The translations under genes and the position numbers were made by a program. A stretch of DNA of 64,000 nt, taken from NCBI GenBank assembly GCA_026826555.1, contig JAKSZT010054304.1, positions 29,000,749 through 29,064,748 of the forward strand, read 5' to 3'. This DNA is from Tolypeutes matacus. Taxonomy: Eukaryota > Chordata > Mammalia > Cingulata > Chlamyphoridae. The notes below the pieces were generated by a model. The model ran no database searches and was not told the origin of the DNA. It saw only the letters and a program-made list of their open reading frames with translations. Shown piece after piece: positions 44,958 to 58,914 of the stretch (within the stretch, counting starts at the first letter, position 1; every line of letters starts with the position of its first letter).

Positions 44958-45959
44958 TTTTTAAGTACACTTATCAACTAAAAAAATTACACATTACTAT
45001 ATAAAATAACTAATTTGAGAAATCCATTAGCTATCGTAAATAGAGAACTTCCAGAAACAGTTATCACATGATAGTTGACTCATGGTAAGTGAGCCATGGA
45101 ACAATTAAATGGCTTAATGAAGTAGATAGTTTCTAGTTAAGACCACCAGAAAAAGATTTTTCTAGATACTTGGAAATAGTGATTGCCACTCTTTTTCATT
45201 CTTTCATTCTTTATTCTTTGGATTTCATTTTTCCTCTTTACCAATTTTCTAAAGAAAGGATTATGCAGTTCCGACCTTGGCTTTCATGACTGCCTCTCAT
45301 GTTACTACTAATTATGTGTCTAGGGCTAGGCTTTTCTAGGTACAAACATCACTCAAACTCTACAATTTGACTCTTGCAAACTATTGTCAATGTGACAAAT
45401 TGTCAGATAGCCACAAAAATGCAGTACCTGCAAATAAATTCACTAAAGTTGATTTATATTTTATTACATATATGCTATCCAACAAATACCATTAAGACGG
45501 ATGTACATTAATAACTTTTCAGGACAGGGTTGTCACAATGATATTTATCTAAAGATGGTTACCCAACTTAATCAACCCCCTAATGAATTCATTCATGCCC
45601 CCAGACAAACACCTCTTTTGATTGTTGTCTCCTTTGTAGTCATATGATAAATAAATTTTTAAAAGACTTAAAATCTTAAATAATTCCTGTAAAGTGACTT
45701 GAAATCCAAAATTTTCAGGCATAAAATCCTAGGCTAATATAAAAGCATGTTATGTTAACATTACCCACTCTTGTTAAACAATATACAATCCAGGAAATTG
45801 TGTTTTCATAGATGAGAAGAATATAAATAATATTGAGATTATTCTTCATTGCCAATTCAGGAACAAGATTAATTGTTCTATGAGGCTGATAGACTCTCAA
45901 AGTCCCTTAGTATAATTTTCTTTCTTTTCTTTCAAGGGTTTCTTCTTTTAAAAAAATAA
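44958..45959. other. No gene recognised
   Basis: AT-rich DNA between two L1 elements, with nothing assigned. Confidence 0.5.
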
Positions 45960-48900
45960 ACTTGATAATTTAGAATAGTTTTAGATTACAGAAAAGTTGA
46001 GAAGATAGTACAGAGAGTTTCTATGTACTTGATGACCAATTTCTCTTGTTGCTAATATATTATATGCTGCATATATTTCAATTAATGGATGATATTATTA
46101 CATTATTATTAACTAAAGTACATGATTTATTCAGATTTTCATAGTATTTCCTAATGTCTTTTGCTCTTCCTGTGTTCTGTGTATAACCACATTATATTTA
46201 GTCATCATGACTGCTTTGGCTTCTCTTGGTTTTGACAGTTTCTCAGACTTTCTTTGTTTTTGAGGACTTTGATAGTTTTGAGTAGTACTGGTCAGGCGTT
46301 TTGTAGAATATTCTTCAAGTAGGATTTTCATCTAATTCTTCTAATGATTATACTAGAGTTATGAGGTTTTTTGTGTGAAAGATCACAGGGATAAAGTACC
46401 ACTCTCATCAGGTCATATCAAGGGTAAATATTATTAATATTACATATCATTGGTGATATTAAATTTGATCACCTGGCTGAGATACTATTTGTTAGGGTTC
46501 TCTACATTATAGTTACTGGTTTCCTCCCTTTTCTATACTGTACTCTTTGGAAAGTACTCTGTATATGTAGTCTACACTTAATGAGTAAGGACTTATGCTC
46601 CACCTCCTTGAGGATGTAATATCCATATAAATTATTTGGATTCTACTGATTGGGAAGATTTTCTTTCCTCCTTATTTAATTATTTATTCAAAATTGTTTC
46701 AGTATGAACTCATGGGTATTGATGCTATACTTTGGGTTATGATCCAATACTATTTTATTTTTGTGCTCAAATTGTTCCAGTTTTAGCCTTTGGAAGCTCT
46801 TCAGTTTACTCCTGTGTATCAGTGACATATAATCATCATTAAAATATTTTTTGCTTTTTGTTTTTAAGCTCTTCCTTACTTTCTGGTATTATAGGATGCT
46901 CCAGACTTACCTTATTATCTATTTCCACGCTCCAGACTTAGAATCATCAATTTCTCTAAGGAGCCCAGGTTGCTATTAGTGATGAATAGTATTAGAAATA
47001 ACCAATATATGGATGCTGGGTGTGCTTGATGCTACTGTAGTATAATTAATTTTAGGTCCTCTCAACGGAGCGAACAAGGAAATATATGTTTATATACTAA
47101 CTTGTGCATATACAAACATCTATAAATATTATTCTGAGTAAACATCTGTATTTATATTAAAATAAACGAGTTCATACTGATGTCTCCAACTCTAATAGTT
47201 TACCATGATTATTGTAGATCTCTCTCCTCACTTATCAGTAACATCCCTCACTAACAGTGAAGAAACTGGTTCCCATTACCTGCCACCCATTTACTTAATT
47301 GTTCAATATTCATGTATAGTTGTATTAGAAGTGGTAACATATACTCCTGTGGGAAACAACTGTTTTAAATAGAATACTTGTATATAGATTTTGCCGTTAG
47401 TCTTATAAATTTACTTATTTCCAAGTTACTTCTGTCAGAAACTTTCCCCACTCCCTCTGGTAAAGTTGTTTCATTTATTTGTAAAACAGTTCAATTCTTT
47501 TGTCATATTCTGCATTCCATTCTGCATTCCATGACCTATTAAATAATTTTCAAAATTTACATCCAACAAAGTTTATCTTTGTCCTGCAAAGTTCTCTGGG
47601 TTTCGACAAATGAATACTGTCATATAACCACCATTACAGCATGGTGCAGAATATTCTCACCACTCTAAAAAAATCCTCTATGCTTCAAATTTCTAGCCTC
47701 CCCTTATTGAACCTTTGGTTACTTTTGATATGTTTGCCATCTCTAGGTTTCTGCCTTTTTGAGGAGGCCATATAAGTGGAATCATATAATATATAGCCTT
47801 TTTAGACTGGCTTATTTCACTTAGGCATATGCATTTAAGTTTCATCCATGTCTATTTGTGGCTTGACAGCTCATTTCTTTTTATTGCTGAATAATATTCC
47901 ATTATATGAATGCACCACTGTTTGTTTAACTATTCACCCATTGAAGTACATGCTGATAGATTCCAATTTTAGGCAACTATGAAGGGAGCTGCTCTAAACA
48001 TTCATGTACAAGATTCTGTGTGAATGTAACTTTTCATATAAATTGAATAAATATCTAAGAACAGCACTTCTGAATCATATGGTAACACTATACATAGTTA
48101 TGTTAAAAAATCTGGTAAACTGTCTTCTAAAATCACTAATTCACCAACAGCAATAAATAAGAGTTCCTGTTCCTCTGCATTCTTGTCAACAATTTTTAAT
48201 GCTAATTGTTGTTTTTTTAAACCATTCTAAAAGATGTGTAAGAGCATCTCATTATTGTTTTAATTTACATTTATCTAATGACAAACTGTTCAGCATCTTT
48301 TAATATGCTTCTTTGCTATATGTGTAACTTCTTTGATGAAGTGTCTTGCTCAGTTTTTGATAGAGTTTAAAATTTTTCTTATTGTTCATTGTGTATTTTA
48401 GAAACAAGTCCATTATCAGATTTGTGTTTTGCAAATATTTTGTATCAGTGTTTACCTTATCTATTCATTGTTTTTACAGTGTCTTTAACAGAGCAGAAAT
48501 TTAATTTTAATAAATTTTAACTTAATTTTGTCTTTAATTAATCATGCTTTTTGTGTGCTACCTAAAACTCATCTCTAAAGGTTATGTAGACTTAATCCTA
48601 TGTTTTCTTCTAGAAGTTTTATATTTTTGAGTTAACATTTAGAACTGTGATCCATTTTGAGTTAATTTTTGTGTAAAGTGTTACATCTGTATCTAGGTTT
48701 CTTTTGTTGTTGTTGTTGTTTGTTTGTTTACTTTTGGATGTCCAACTGTTCTAGCTCCATTTCTTGAAAGACAATAAGCTATCTTTTCTCCATTGAATTC
48801 TCTTTTTACCTTTGTCAAATAGTAGTTGACTATATTTTGTGGTCTATTCTTAAGTTCTTCCAATCCATGAACATGGAATGACTCTCCACTATATAGATCT

Positions 48901-49510
48901 TCTTTGATTTAGATAACTAGTTTTACAATTTCTTTCAGACTGATCCTGTACATAATTTGTTAAATGTATACCTAAAAATTTATATTTTCGATGCTAGTAA
49001 AAAGAGTATTGCTTTTAAATTTCAAATTCCCCTTGTGTTTTGATAGTATATAGGAAAACAATTGGCTTTTTTTATATTGACCTTCAATCCTGTGATCTTG
49101 CTATACTCACAAGGTCTTTTTTAAAATAGAGTCTTTGAATTTTTCTACATATTCATTTATGACATCTGTGGGAAAAGGCAGTTTAATTTTCCTTTCCAAA
49201 CTGAATTCATTTTATTTCTTTTTATTTTCCTATTTCACCTATGAGGCCTTCTAGTACAATGTTTAATAGAAATGGGAATAGAGGATATTTTTGCTTTGTC
49301 CCTGATTTTAGGGGGGAACACATTCAGTTTCTCATCATTAAGTAGATTAGCCATTGATTTTATTTTATTTTTTTTGCAGCTATCCTTTTTCATGTTGAGG
49401 ACACCTCTATCTATTCTTAGTTTGCTTAGACTTTTTGTCATGAATATGTGTTGGATTTTATCAAATGTTTCTTCTCCATCAATTGATATTCAGCCTGTTT
49501 TGGACTATGT
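45960..49510 (-). mobile_element. Ancient L1, antisense: long 3' UTR and ORF2 C-terminal part
   Basis: On the plus strand the order is inverted: 3' UTR first (CAAGTAGGATTTTCATCTAA at 46315, GATCACCTGGCTGAGATACT at 46468, CTCCACCTCCTTGAGGATGT at 46598, TTTGGGTTATGATCCAATAC at 46732), then AATAATATTCCATTATATGA at 47890, and antisense ORF2 towards 49510 (ending near TTTTATCAAATGTTTCTTCT, the inverted RT region). The motifs and strong decay fit L1M families. The minus-strand frame at 49235-49441 is a residual ORF2 piece. Confidence 0.85.
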
Positions 49511-51214
49511 TTCTTACAAAGACTCAGACACGTTAAACTCTTATTGGAGGTACACCTGAAAACGAGGAAGAGCAATGCCCACTTGAGGGGTGAGAATAAT
49601 CAAACACTTCTGAAAAAAATTTTTTTCTTTACTTTGGTTGGCCTAATAAAATAAAGCTCATGTCCTTGCGATACAAAACTGTTTATAAACCTCAGACAAA
49701 GAAGCAATGCATAGTATAATATGTTTAAAATTCTATTTGGCCAAATGAGGGTAGTTTAAACTAATGTTAAAACTTCATATTGAAGATGAATTTGCACCAC
49801 AGGAGAAGTGGTACATCTACAGCAAAGTCAAAGAAAGGGCAACTTAGTTATCTAACACAGACTTGGGACTTTCTTTTTGTCAGGACTGGGAAATTTTGGG
49901 TCATAATTCTGAATCACTTTCCTGTCAGTTCTTACAGAACTTTAGTTATCCATTTTTGTGTAGTAGTTTTATGATGACTGTAACCCAGATTCTTCTAGGC
50001 AGCCATTTTTTTAAGCAATCCATTAAATTACTGCATTAAACTTGCTCTGTAGTGAAGGTCATTCAGTTCTTAAACAGTACTGCTTCTTTCAATAACAAGT
50101 CTACTTTCAAAAACACTATATGTTAGAACACATCTTATTTGGTTTGAAGAGTGTACATTGAAAGTACATTTCTCTCTTGCTTAACAAGCAATAAATTTTT
50201 GTTTTGTTTGTTTGAGGTATAAGTGGTAGCTTATGTTTCTGACATAACAAAATATATCAAAATGTTAATACTGTTTCTATTTAAAGCAGGCTAAATTGTT
50301 TATAAAAGAGAAAACAGAGATGCTCCTAAATTAGCACAAAGAAAAATTAGTATGTTACAATAATATACATAATCTGTAACTAATATTGAAACTTTAATTG
50401 GACATCTCAGGAGCCAAAACAGCTTTTCTCTTGTGCTACCCAGCTATCATTTTATCATGAATTCTATGCTTTTTTGAAATATTTGCCCCATTTTCCTCTT
50501 ATTACCATTGATCATACATATTTTTGAAATGCATTTTTTCTGCTGATTATATAATGTTTAACATTTTTTTTGCCCTTATTTATGGCTAAATTCTAGTGTA
50601 TTTTCATTAAGATCTTAAATGGATTATTTTCTCAACCTCTCATTTACAAAATAAATAGGTCACAAACACAATAGTCCTTGTATTTTGTTTTATTGAGACA
50701 TAATACACAATATGGGATTGGTTGACCTTGAATTAGGTTTCTATATCAATTTCAATCCAGTATGTGGTACCTTAGCTATCATACTAGGTGTTGCCTTGTG
50801 AAAGAGACTGTGCATTCTACAAAGAAATTTTGATCAAGACTATCCTTCTTCTCCTTCATCATCTTCTTCTTTTCTTCTCCTTCTCCTTCTCCTCCTCCTC
50901 TTTCTTCTTCTACCATATCTCTAGGAAATCAATGCTTATAAATGGAAAGTCTCCACTCTGCTTAAAGTTCATTGTCATATTACATTATGAGGAAGCTCTC
51001 ACATATCTTTACACTTGTGTATAAAAATATAGAAAAAAAGTATATATGTTTGGTTTTGGATAGTCCCAGTTTGCATACATTGCCTATAAATAGTCATACT
51101 AGAACTCCCTTTCCTTCCCAAATTTCTCAGTTTGAAAACTTTCATTTCAATCCATGAAAAATGCAATGTTTCTGGATTTCCTTCCTACTCATTGTAAATT
51201 GAATCGTACAGAAG
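49511..51214. other. No gene recognised; CTT-rich tract
   Basis: AT-rich with a CTT/CTC microsatellite-like tract at 50841-50910. Nothing else assigned. Confidence 0.5.
50841..50910 (+). repeat. (CTT/CTC)n polypyrimidine repeat
   Basis: About 70 bp of imperfect CTT and CTC triplets on the plus strand (GAA/GAG-type on the minus). Ser/Phe-rich translations across it are artefacts. Confidence 0.85.
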
Positions 51215-51640
51215 TCATGTTCAGTTTCCAATTCCTGGTCCTGTGTGTGAGAAGCTATTTGTAAACAGGGCCTTTGATTCAGTAAACTGAATAAAGGTGG
51301 ACCTTATTCTAATACAGCTGAAGTCCTTATAAACAATGGAAATTGGGAACAGGAGGAAAACCTCAGGGACCAGCAGAAGCTGCTCTATGTAACCCAAAAG
51401 AGAAAGGAGAAGACACCAACATGTGTTTTGACATGTGACAGAAAAGCCAAAGATCAAGGATCACCAGCAGTCAGCCAGTATGTAACAGTCTTTGGAGAGA
51501 AAACAACGTCTTGCTGAAGACTTGATTTTCAACTTCTCTTAGCCTTAAAACCTTGAATCAATAAATTCCTGATTTTTAAGCCAAACCATTTTATGGTATG
51601 TATTTTAGCACCCAAGAAAATAAAACACAAGAAAACTAGA
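51215..51640 (+). mobile_element. MaLR-type LTR
   Basis: Order of motifs: AGGTGGACCTTATTCTAATA, GAAGTCCTTATAAACAATGG, a purine-rich middle, GAAGACTTGATTTTCAACTT, GCCTTAAAACCTTGAATCAA then AATAAATTCCTG (signal ~51560), and CATTTTATGGTATGTATTTT near the 3' end. This is the MaLR LTR pattern in plus orientation, without an internal region. Confidence 0.75.
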
Positions 51641-52249
51641 AAGACTATCTAAAACTATTCTGGGACAATAGAAACATGACTGTGATACCTGAAATGAAAG
51701 AAAAATAAAATAGGTGAGTCCTACCATAACCTCATAATTCTGTCTGGGGAAATTTCCTGATGATAGTGCAGAGACAAGAAACTCAGGCAGAGTATGTTTA
51801 TCATAAAGAGTTGAGGAAAAGGGAATTTAATGTTGGGAAGACTAATGTGCCTGTTATTTGAAGCAGAAGAACAAAAAGGAGGGAGCTATGCAGAAAAAGG
51901 ATTATAGAAATAGACATAGGGATACCCTCAAGTATTTTGCTGAGCATTAATCCTTAACTACATAGGATAAAACTCCATGAGGCCAGGAAAAGAACAACTG
52001 CTACGTAGTTAGTTGTAAGATGAAAAATCTCCAGATATCACACAGGGCTGGCAATTAGACACATTCCAATCAGCCTGGATAGAGACTATGTGTGGAATAT
52101 CTGAGGCAATTTGTTGAGATTTTACAGCATTGTACTTTGGGAATAGGACTAAATTAGCTTTATAGACTTTAAAACTTTCATTACAAAGCTTTTGACAATC
52201 AAGCTAATGTACAAGTTAATTGAACACACAATAGACTTTGGAGGAAGAC
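51641..52249. other. Unassigned, possibly old L1 5' region
   Basis: No coding frame. It precedes L1 ORF1-like sequence and could be its decayed 5' UTR; I cannot support that directly. Confidence 0.35.
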
Positions 52250-52620
52250 ACAAAAGCCCAGCATTCAATAATGTAAAATGTAGACTAGTAAATACAATGA
52301 GTTACTAGGCAAGTAAATAAGCAGGAAAAAGTATGTATTACCATGAAAAAATATCAGATATACACACAGAAATGGCAGAGATAGTTGAATTAGCAGACAA
52401 AGATGTTACAACAGCTATTATAAATATGCTTAATGATTAAAAGAAAAATGTGAAATAATGAGTACAGAAATAGGTATATAAGAGAAACCAAAATGGATCA
52501 CCTAGCAATGAAACATAAAATATAAAAAAATCATTGTGGAAGGATATTACACTGTATTTTATTATACCACAGAAGAAAGATCAAGGAACTTGAAGACATA
52601 GACAAATTTTCAGTAACCTG
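52250..52620 (+). mobile_element. Ancient L1/HAL1-like ORF1 fragment
   Basis: Decayed plus-strand sequence with GAATTAGCAGACAAAGATGT, ACAGCTATTATAAATATGCT and GAAAGATCAAGGAACTTGAA in the order found in L1M/HAL1 ORF1 coiled-coil regions. Interrupted after 52620 by an AT repeat. Confidence 0.7.
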
Positions 52621-52637
52621 TGCTACAATAACAAATT

Positions 52638-52692
52638 GTATAATATATATGTAGTATAATATATATGTATAATATATATAATATATATATGT
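52638..52692 (+). repeat. AT-rich simple repeat
   Basis: Imperfect TATAA/TATATG repeats. Confidence 0.85.
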
Positions 52693-52974
52693 TAGTTATA
52701 GGTCTTAGAAGGAGGAATACTCCTTAAATTAAAATCACACAATATATCATAAACTCTTAAAAATTGAGGATAAGGAGAAACATCTTAAAGGCATTATCTG
52801 TGCATATAAGAATTCTGACTCAAAAATAAGTAAGAAAAAAATGGGAGAATAATTCCTAAACTGAGACAGGCAAAGTTTTCTTAAACACGAAAAAAAAAAA
52901 AAAATCAAAACAAAAAAATTATATGTTATTTAAAATGATATAAATAAGTCTTTATTCAAATTTTTAAAAAATAC

Positions 52975-53170
52975 TCTTCAGAAACTATCATGGAGAGTGT
53001 AAAAGGCAAGCCAGTATTAGGAGAAAATACTTATAGTACTTATTACTGCCAAAGACTTGAATTCAGAAATTTATACTAAATCTTTATTTCAATGACAAGG
53101 AAACATACATACCAATATAATTGGCAGAAAAATTTAATTGAAAATTTGCAAAGAAAGACAATATAAAAAA
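52975..53170 (+). mobile_element. Old L1 ORF2 C-terminal fragment
   Basis: GAGAGTGTAAAAGGCAAGCC, GGAGAAAATACTTATAGTAC, and AAAGACTTGAATTCAGAAAT follow the order of the L1 ORF2 C-terminal coding region. Short and decayed. Confidence 0.65.
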
Positions 53171-53332
53171 GAGTGAAGAACAAAGATGGAGGTTTAAGAT
53201 GTTCCACGATATGTCCCCTCAGAGAATCTTTGAGCATAGCAAAATAAGCAGTGCCTTCTTCCTCAAATCTCCACACAATGGTTTAATGATTGAAGTAATT
53301 AGGTGAGTGCTGCATCAGGAAAACATGGCTAT

Positions 53333-53538
53333 AAAAATGGCAGGAGAGGGAAGCGGCTGTGGCTCAATCAGTAGGGCTCCCGTTTACCATATGGGAGGCC
53401 CCGGGTTCGGTTCCCGGGGCCTCCTGGTGAAGGCAAGCCCGCCTGCACGGCGTGGTTAGCTGACCCAGCAAGCACAAGCAGCAAGGGGGGGATAAATGAA
53501 TAAATAAATAAAATCTTAAAAAAAAAAATGGCAGGAGA
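53333..53538 (+). mobile_element. DAS-type tRNA-derived SINE with 15-bp target duplication
   Basis: The SINE (53348-53523) is flanked by AAAAATGGCAGGAGA on both sides (53333-53347, 53524-53538), identical over 15 bp. It starts GGGAAGCGGCTGTGGCTCAA, carries box B-like GGGTTCGGTTCCC, a GC-rich extension with CACGGCGTGGTT, and ends (AAAT)n AAAATCTTAAAAAA. It interrupts the 5' UTR of the L1 at 53175. Near identity with the copy at 27789 and the perfect duplication suggest a young insertion. Confidence 0.95.
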
Positions 53539-55639
53539 ATCTCATGGTGCCCTTGTAAGCTCCTTGCCCATCCCTTACCCAGTTGAGTGGAGAGCTAACC
53601 TGTGGTCCCATTGTGGGTCCTTGGCTCTGTTCCAGAGTTAACAGAGTAACCTCTACACATATACTGGTATGCCTGTATGCCCATAACAATCTATCCAGTT
53701 GCAGCATGAAAGATTGAACCATGAAATTCATCTCTGGCTCTTCCTCCCAGAACTTGCCCTGCAGGCAGAAGTTTGAAGGCAACAAAACAGTATAAGAAAC
53801 AATAAAATCATAGTGGCATGGGGCAAAGGATAAATGGCTTTAATTATATAATTGAGCACCTGGGAGGTGGGGAGATTATTTCATAATGAGTGGAGGGAAT
53901 ATTCAGATTCCTATAAATGGGAAAATTCCCAAGGCCATGAGAAAGCACAAGCCGAGGTCAAGACTAGTGCTTGGAGAGATAGAGAGATCCGGGCACTTCA
54001 TTTTTACCTTGTGCTGATCTTCTTCATAAGAGGGCTAAATTCTTAATGAAAGCACCACCAAAACAGAGCTAATTTCAAAGATTAGAAAAGTAATGTGTGC
54101 ATTGGTTTGTTTATTTTTATTAACTCTTAATACTCAAGGAAATTTCTGTCTTATCATGAGCTGCATACAAACATAAGGAACAGACAGCTCAGGGACTAAA
54201 TCCCAGAGCTGACATATTAAAATATTAAAATGTACAGTGGGCAACAAAAGAATTAAAAAAAGACACAGGAAATGATAGCTCATCCAAATGCAGAGATAAA
54301 AATTCAGAAACCAAAAAAAAGATCAAAATTTGAAAATGTCCAATCAAGACATTAAATAAATGATCTTCAATATACTCATGGAGATAAAAGAAAACACAGA
54401 GAAAGAATTAAAGGATTTTTTTATCAGGAAAATAATGAATAAACTATATGAAAATCTCAAAGAGATAAAAATTTTAGAAAGGAACCAAAGAGAAATAATA
54501 GCGTTAAAAACCATAGTAACTGAAATGAATATTCCCTAGAGGGCTTCAACAACAGATTGGAGTTATCAGAAGAAAGAATCAGTGAACTGAAAGGCAAGAA
54601 AATTAATATGACTTAAGTGTAGGTGCAGAAAGCAAAAGAATGAAAAAGTGAACAAGGCCTAAGAGAACTGTGGGACACTATCAAGCATAATAAAATATTA
54701 TAGGAATCTCAGAAGGAGAAAATAAAGAAAAGAGACAAAAGGAATATTCAAAGAAATAATGGCAGAAAATTTCCCAAATTTAATGAATGACATAAATATA
54801 CACATTCAAGAAGCCCAATAAACAGTAAGGGGATAAACTCAAAGAGAGCCATGCCTAGATACATAGTAGACATACTGTCAAATGATAAGGAAAAGGATAG
54901 AGTTCTGGAAGCTTCAGGTGAAAAGCCATGTGTTATATATAAAGGATTTGAAATAAGATTAAGTGCCCATTTCTCATCAGAAACCATGGAGGCAAGAAGG
55001 CAGAGGGATGAAATATTTAAGATGTTGAAGGAAAAAAATTGCCAACCAAGAATTTTATATCTGAATTTGGGGCTAGATTAAGATACTCTCAGATGAAAAA
55101 AAAGTTAGCAGGAGTTTTTGACCTGCCCTTCAAGCAATGGTAAGAGATTTCCCTGGACTGAAATAAAAAGACAGTTAATACTGGATTGAAGTGGAATAAA
55201 GAAATAAAGAACTCTAGTAAAGGTAATCATATGGGTGATTATAAATGCCAGTAATATTATATTGTATTTTTGGTATGTAACCCTATCTTTCACTTTTTAC
55301 AGTTTCTAAAATATAAATAATAAAAAATGGATTGATAAATCTGTGGTTTTGGACATACAATCTATAAAGATAGAGTTTGCAACATGAGTACATAAAAAGG
55401 GAGTGGGGAGAAGTATATAAGAAGAGTGTTTGTGTATGCCATTGAAGTGAACTGGGAATCAAATCAAACATGATTGTTACAGGTTTAGGATGATAAACTT
55501 AAGGCCCATGGTAACCACAAAGAAAAGATATGAAAAATGTATACAGAAAGAAATGAGAAAATACTCAAATGGTGTAATACAAAACATCAAATAAATATGA
55601 AAGTAGGCATTAATGAAAGAATTGAAGGAAATATATATA

Positions 55640-55684
55640 ATACTATATATATATATATATATATATATAAATATATATATATGT
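55640..55684 (+). repeat. (TA)n microsatellite
   Basis: An almost pure TA run within the L1 inter-ORF region. Tyr/Ile-rich minus-strand frames over it are artefacts. Confidence 0.92.
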
Positions 55685-57545
55685 AAAGAAGTTTGAAAGT
55701 GAATGGACAGAAAAATATATACCATGCAAACAGCAACCAAAAGAGAGCTTGGGTAGCTATGCTAAGATCAGGTAAAATAGGCCTTAATTCAAAAGTTCTT
55801 ATGAGGAACAAAGAAGGATAATATATACTGATAAAGGGGTCAATTCAATTGTAAATATATAAGCACTTAATGGCAGAGCCCTATATATATAAAGCAAATA
55901 TTGAAAGATTTGAAGGGAGAAATAGACAATTCTATAGTAATGCTAGGAGACTTCAATATACATACCACTTTCAATAATAGATAGAACATCTAGACAGGAG
56001 ATCAATAAGGCAATAGAAGACAGGAATGAAACCATAAAATAATTAGACCTAACAGACATATATATAACGCTTCACCCAAAAGCAAGTGTATACACATTGT
56101 CTTCTACTGAACATGTATCATTCTTCAGGATATTAGGTCACAAAGCAAGCCTGAGTAAATTTAAAAATATTGACCACTGTGGAATGAAGCTAGAAATCAT
56201 TATCAGTGTGAGCATAAGATAATTCACAAATATTTGGAAATTAAAGAAAATACTTTTAGATAACTACTGGGTCAAAGAAGATATCAAAAGGGATATCATG
56301 AAATATCTTGAGGATGCAAATGAAATCACAACATACAAAAAATTGTGGGATGCTCCAAAATCAGTGCTGAGAGGGAATGTCAAGCTCTAAATACATATAT
56401 TAAAAAAGATCTGAAATCAGAGATCTAACCTCACAACTGGAGTGTCTAGAAAAAAAGAAGAGTAAATTAAGCCCAAAATGAGCAGAGGAAGAAAATAACA
56501 AAGATTACAGTGGAGATAAATGAAATTAAGAATAAAAAATAATAGAAAGAATCAAGGAAATCATAAGTTAGTTTTTGAAAAGATCAACGAATTCAGCAAA
56601 ACCTTAGCTAGACTTAAAGAAAAAAAAGATGGAGGATACATATCACTAAAATAAAAAAATGAAATGGTAGACATTACAATGAACCTACCGCACACACAAA
56701 AAAAGGATTATAAGAAGATACTATGAACAACAGCACACCAACAAATTAGATAATCTAGATGAAATGAACAAATTCCTAGAAATAAACAAACTACCTACAC
56801 TGACTAAAGAAGAAATAGAAAATATCAACATAAAAATAACAAGTAAAGGGATTGAATCAGTATTCAAAAGCCCAGGATCATATGGTTTCACTGGTGAATT
56901 TTACCAAATATTCCAAGAAGAATTAACACTTGTCCAAAATTTCTTCAAAATTTTGAAGAGAAAGGAACACACCATAGCTCATTCATGAGGTCAGCATCAC
57001 TCCCAAACCAAAGCCAGGTGATACCCCAAGAAAAGAAAATTAGAGACCAATATCCCTTATGAACATAGCTGCACAAATCCTTAACAAAATACTAACAAAA
57101 TAATTCAAAAGCACATCAAAGGAATTATACACAATGACAATGTGGGGTATATTCCAGATGTGCAACGGTGGTTCTGTGTAAGAAAATTAATTAACATAAA
57201 TTAGTGTAATGCACCACATTACTAGAACAAAGAACGAAAAACAAATTAAAACAAAACAAAAAACACACATGGTCATCTTATTGATGCAGCAAAAGAGGTA
57301 ATTAACAAAATCCAGCTCTCCTTCTTGCTAAGAAAAACTTAGACAAGTGGGCAATAGAAGGAAACTTCTGCAACATGATAAGGGTCATCTATGAAATGCC
57401 TACTGTTAAAATAAACCTCATTAATGAAAGACTGAAAGCTATTCCCCTAAGATCAAGAATAAGACAAGGGTGGCCACTGTCATGACTATTATTTGAAATT
57501 TTACTGGAAATTCTAGCCAAAGAAATTAAATTTCATATACTGACA

Positions 57546-58596
57546 GTATAAGGATGGACTCATATTCCCAAAATGTTTTGTTTGGTAAACAAAATGAATG
57601 AATAAGTGAATGAATGAACCACAAATGTAGTGATAATAATTATGATAAATAAGTTACTTTGTAGAATTAAAAAGTAATAGATTTTGTGTTGTTTGTAAAT
57701 TTGCAGCTGAAGTTTATAATTATATTTATTATGTATTAATTCAAAATCCTATGAATGAGTGGATTTGTTTTACCATGATTATTTGACAGCAACATTAATT
57801 GAATTAGTGCAATCCAGAAAAATTGCTCAAAGTATTTATTGAACTATGATTGCTGTCTGTATTTTTTTTAAAAGAAAGACACATTTAATTAAAATGTCCC
57901 AATTAACCCAAACTAAAATAATACCATAGAAGGCTACATTATTTTTCTAGGAATTACTCTTTTTACTATTTCATATGTCTAGATTTCAGTGTTTTCTGAA
58001 TCTCTAGAGCAAACTCTAAAGCAAAACTTTAGAGATATGAGAGGCAAATTTACTGAAACTCATTTGCTTTTCTTCAAATTTATGAGTTACTATGATGTCA
58101 TAAGCAAAATATAAAGATTGCATCATTCATTTTCTATTCATTTAACAATCATTCAAAAGCCAAAACAGTATTTGTTTAACATGGTTACCTTTCTAAAGCA
58201 AAAAAGTAAACATAATTGAAGTAGCTCTTCTCATGTAAACAGTACTACAAATGGTTGTCAGGGGGATTTAAAAATGTACAGGATATCCCTTGCATGAGTA
58301 AATATAATACAAAATTGCTATGCTTTCCATTTTTCCTAAGGCAGTGAAAACCTTGCAGAACTCAATGGCCTTGATCACATATGTTTTCTTATATTTTAAA
58401 GGATTATCTCCGCAGGAAGCTAGATCAAAACCGAGAAAAAGTTCTTAATTGCATTCTTTATTCAGCAAAAATCTGGTTATGAACCTGACAGCTCCATATA
58501 CGAACAAAAAGTAAGGGTTGAAATTAGAGTTATTTGAAAGTTCTACCAAGTAAATGTAGTTAAATTTTGCTATGTGATAAATAGCTCATCAATTTT
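57546..58596. other. No gene recognised
   Basis: AT-rich, no coding frame or nameable repeat. Confidence 0.5.
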
Positions 58597-58910
58597 TTTT
58601 TTTACTACAGAAGTTGTAAGTTTACAGAAAATCATGCAGAAAATACAGACATCCCATATACCCCCCCTCATTATTAACACCTTGCATTAGCATGGTGAAT
58701 TTGTTACAATTGATAAAAGATTGTTTTTATAATTGTACTATTAATTATAGAACATGGTTTACATTATGGTTCACTGGGTTGTACAGTCCTGCTTTTTTCT
58801 TAAATTTTTATTCTGGTAACATATGTACAATTTAAAATTTTCCCTTATAACAAACATTCAAAAATATAATTCAGTGCCATTAATTAATGCTTAAATTGTA
58901 CAGCATTTCT
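58597..58910 (-). mobile_element. Older L1 3' UTR, antisense
   Basis: On the plus strand: a T run, ACAGACATCCCATATACCCC, ATTATTAACACCTTGCATTA, TTTGTTACAATTGATAAAAG, GGTTTACATTATGGTTCACT and TTTTTATTCTGGTAACATAT. It is related to the terminal block of the young L1 3' UTRs but more diverged. Confidence 0.7.
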
Positions 58911-58914
58911 ATTT

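Larger units (their letters stand above)
53175..57545 (+). mobile_element. Old L1 (L1M-like): 5' UTR, ORF1, spacer, ORF2 part
   Basis: A long plus-strand L1. The 5' UTR starts near AACAAAGATGGAGG (53179) and reaches ~54330. ORF1 remnants at 54330-55085 include a coiled coil and MPRYIVDILSNDKEKDRVLE ... RLSAHFSSETMEARRQRDE (open at 54851-55081). A ~600-bp inter-ORF spacer with a TA repeat follows. Endonuclease remnants (LGDFNI-like at 55945, DHCGMKLEI at ~56170) and the start of the reverse transcriptase come next (open at 56764-56988, [20 protein letters not shown]). It stops at ~57545 before the RT catalytic core. Long ORF1-ORF2 spacers are typical of older L1M families. Confidence 0.82.
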
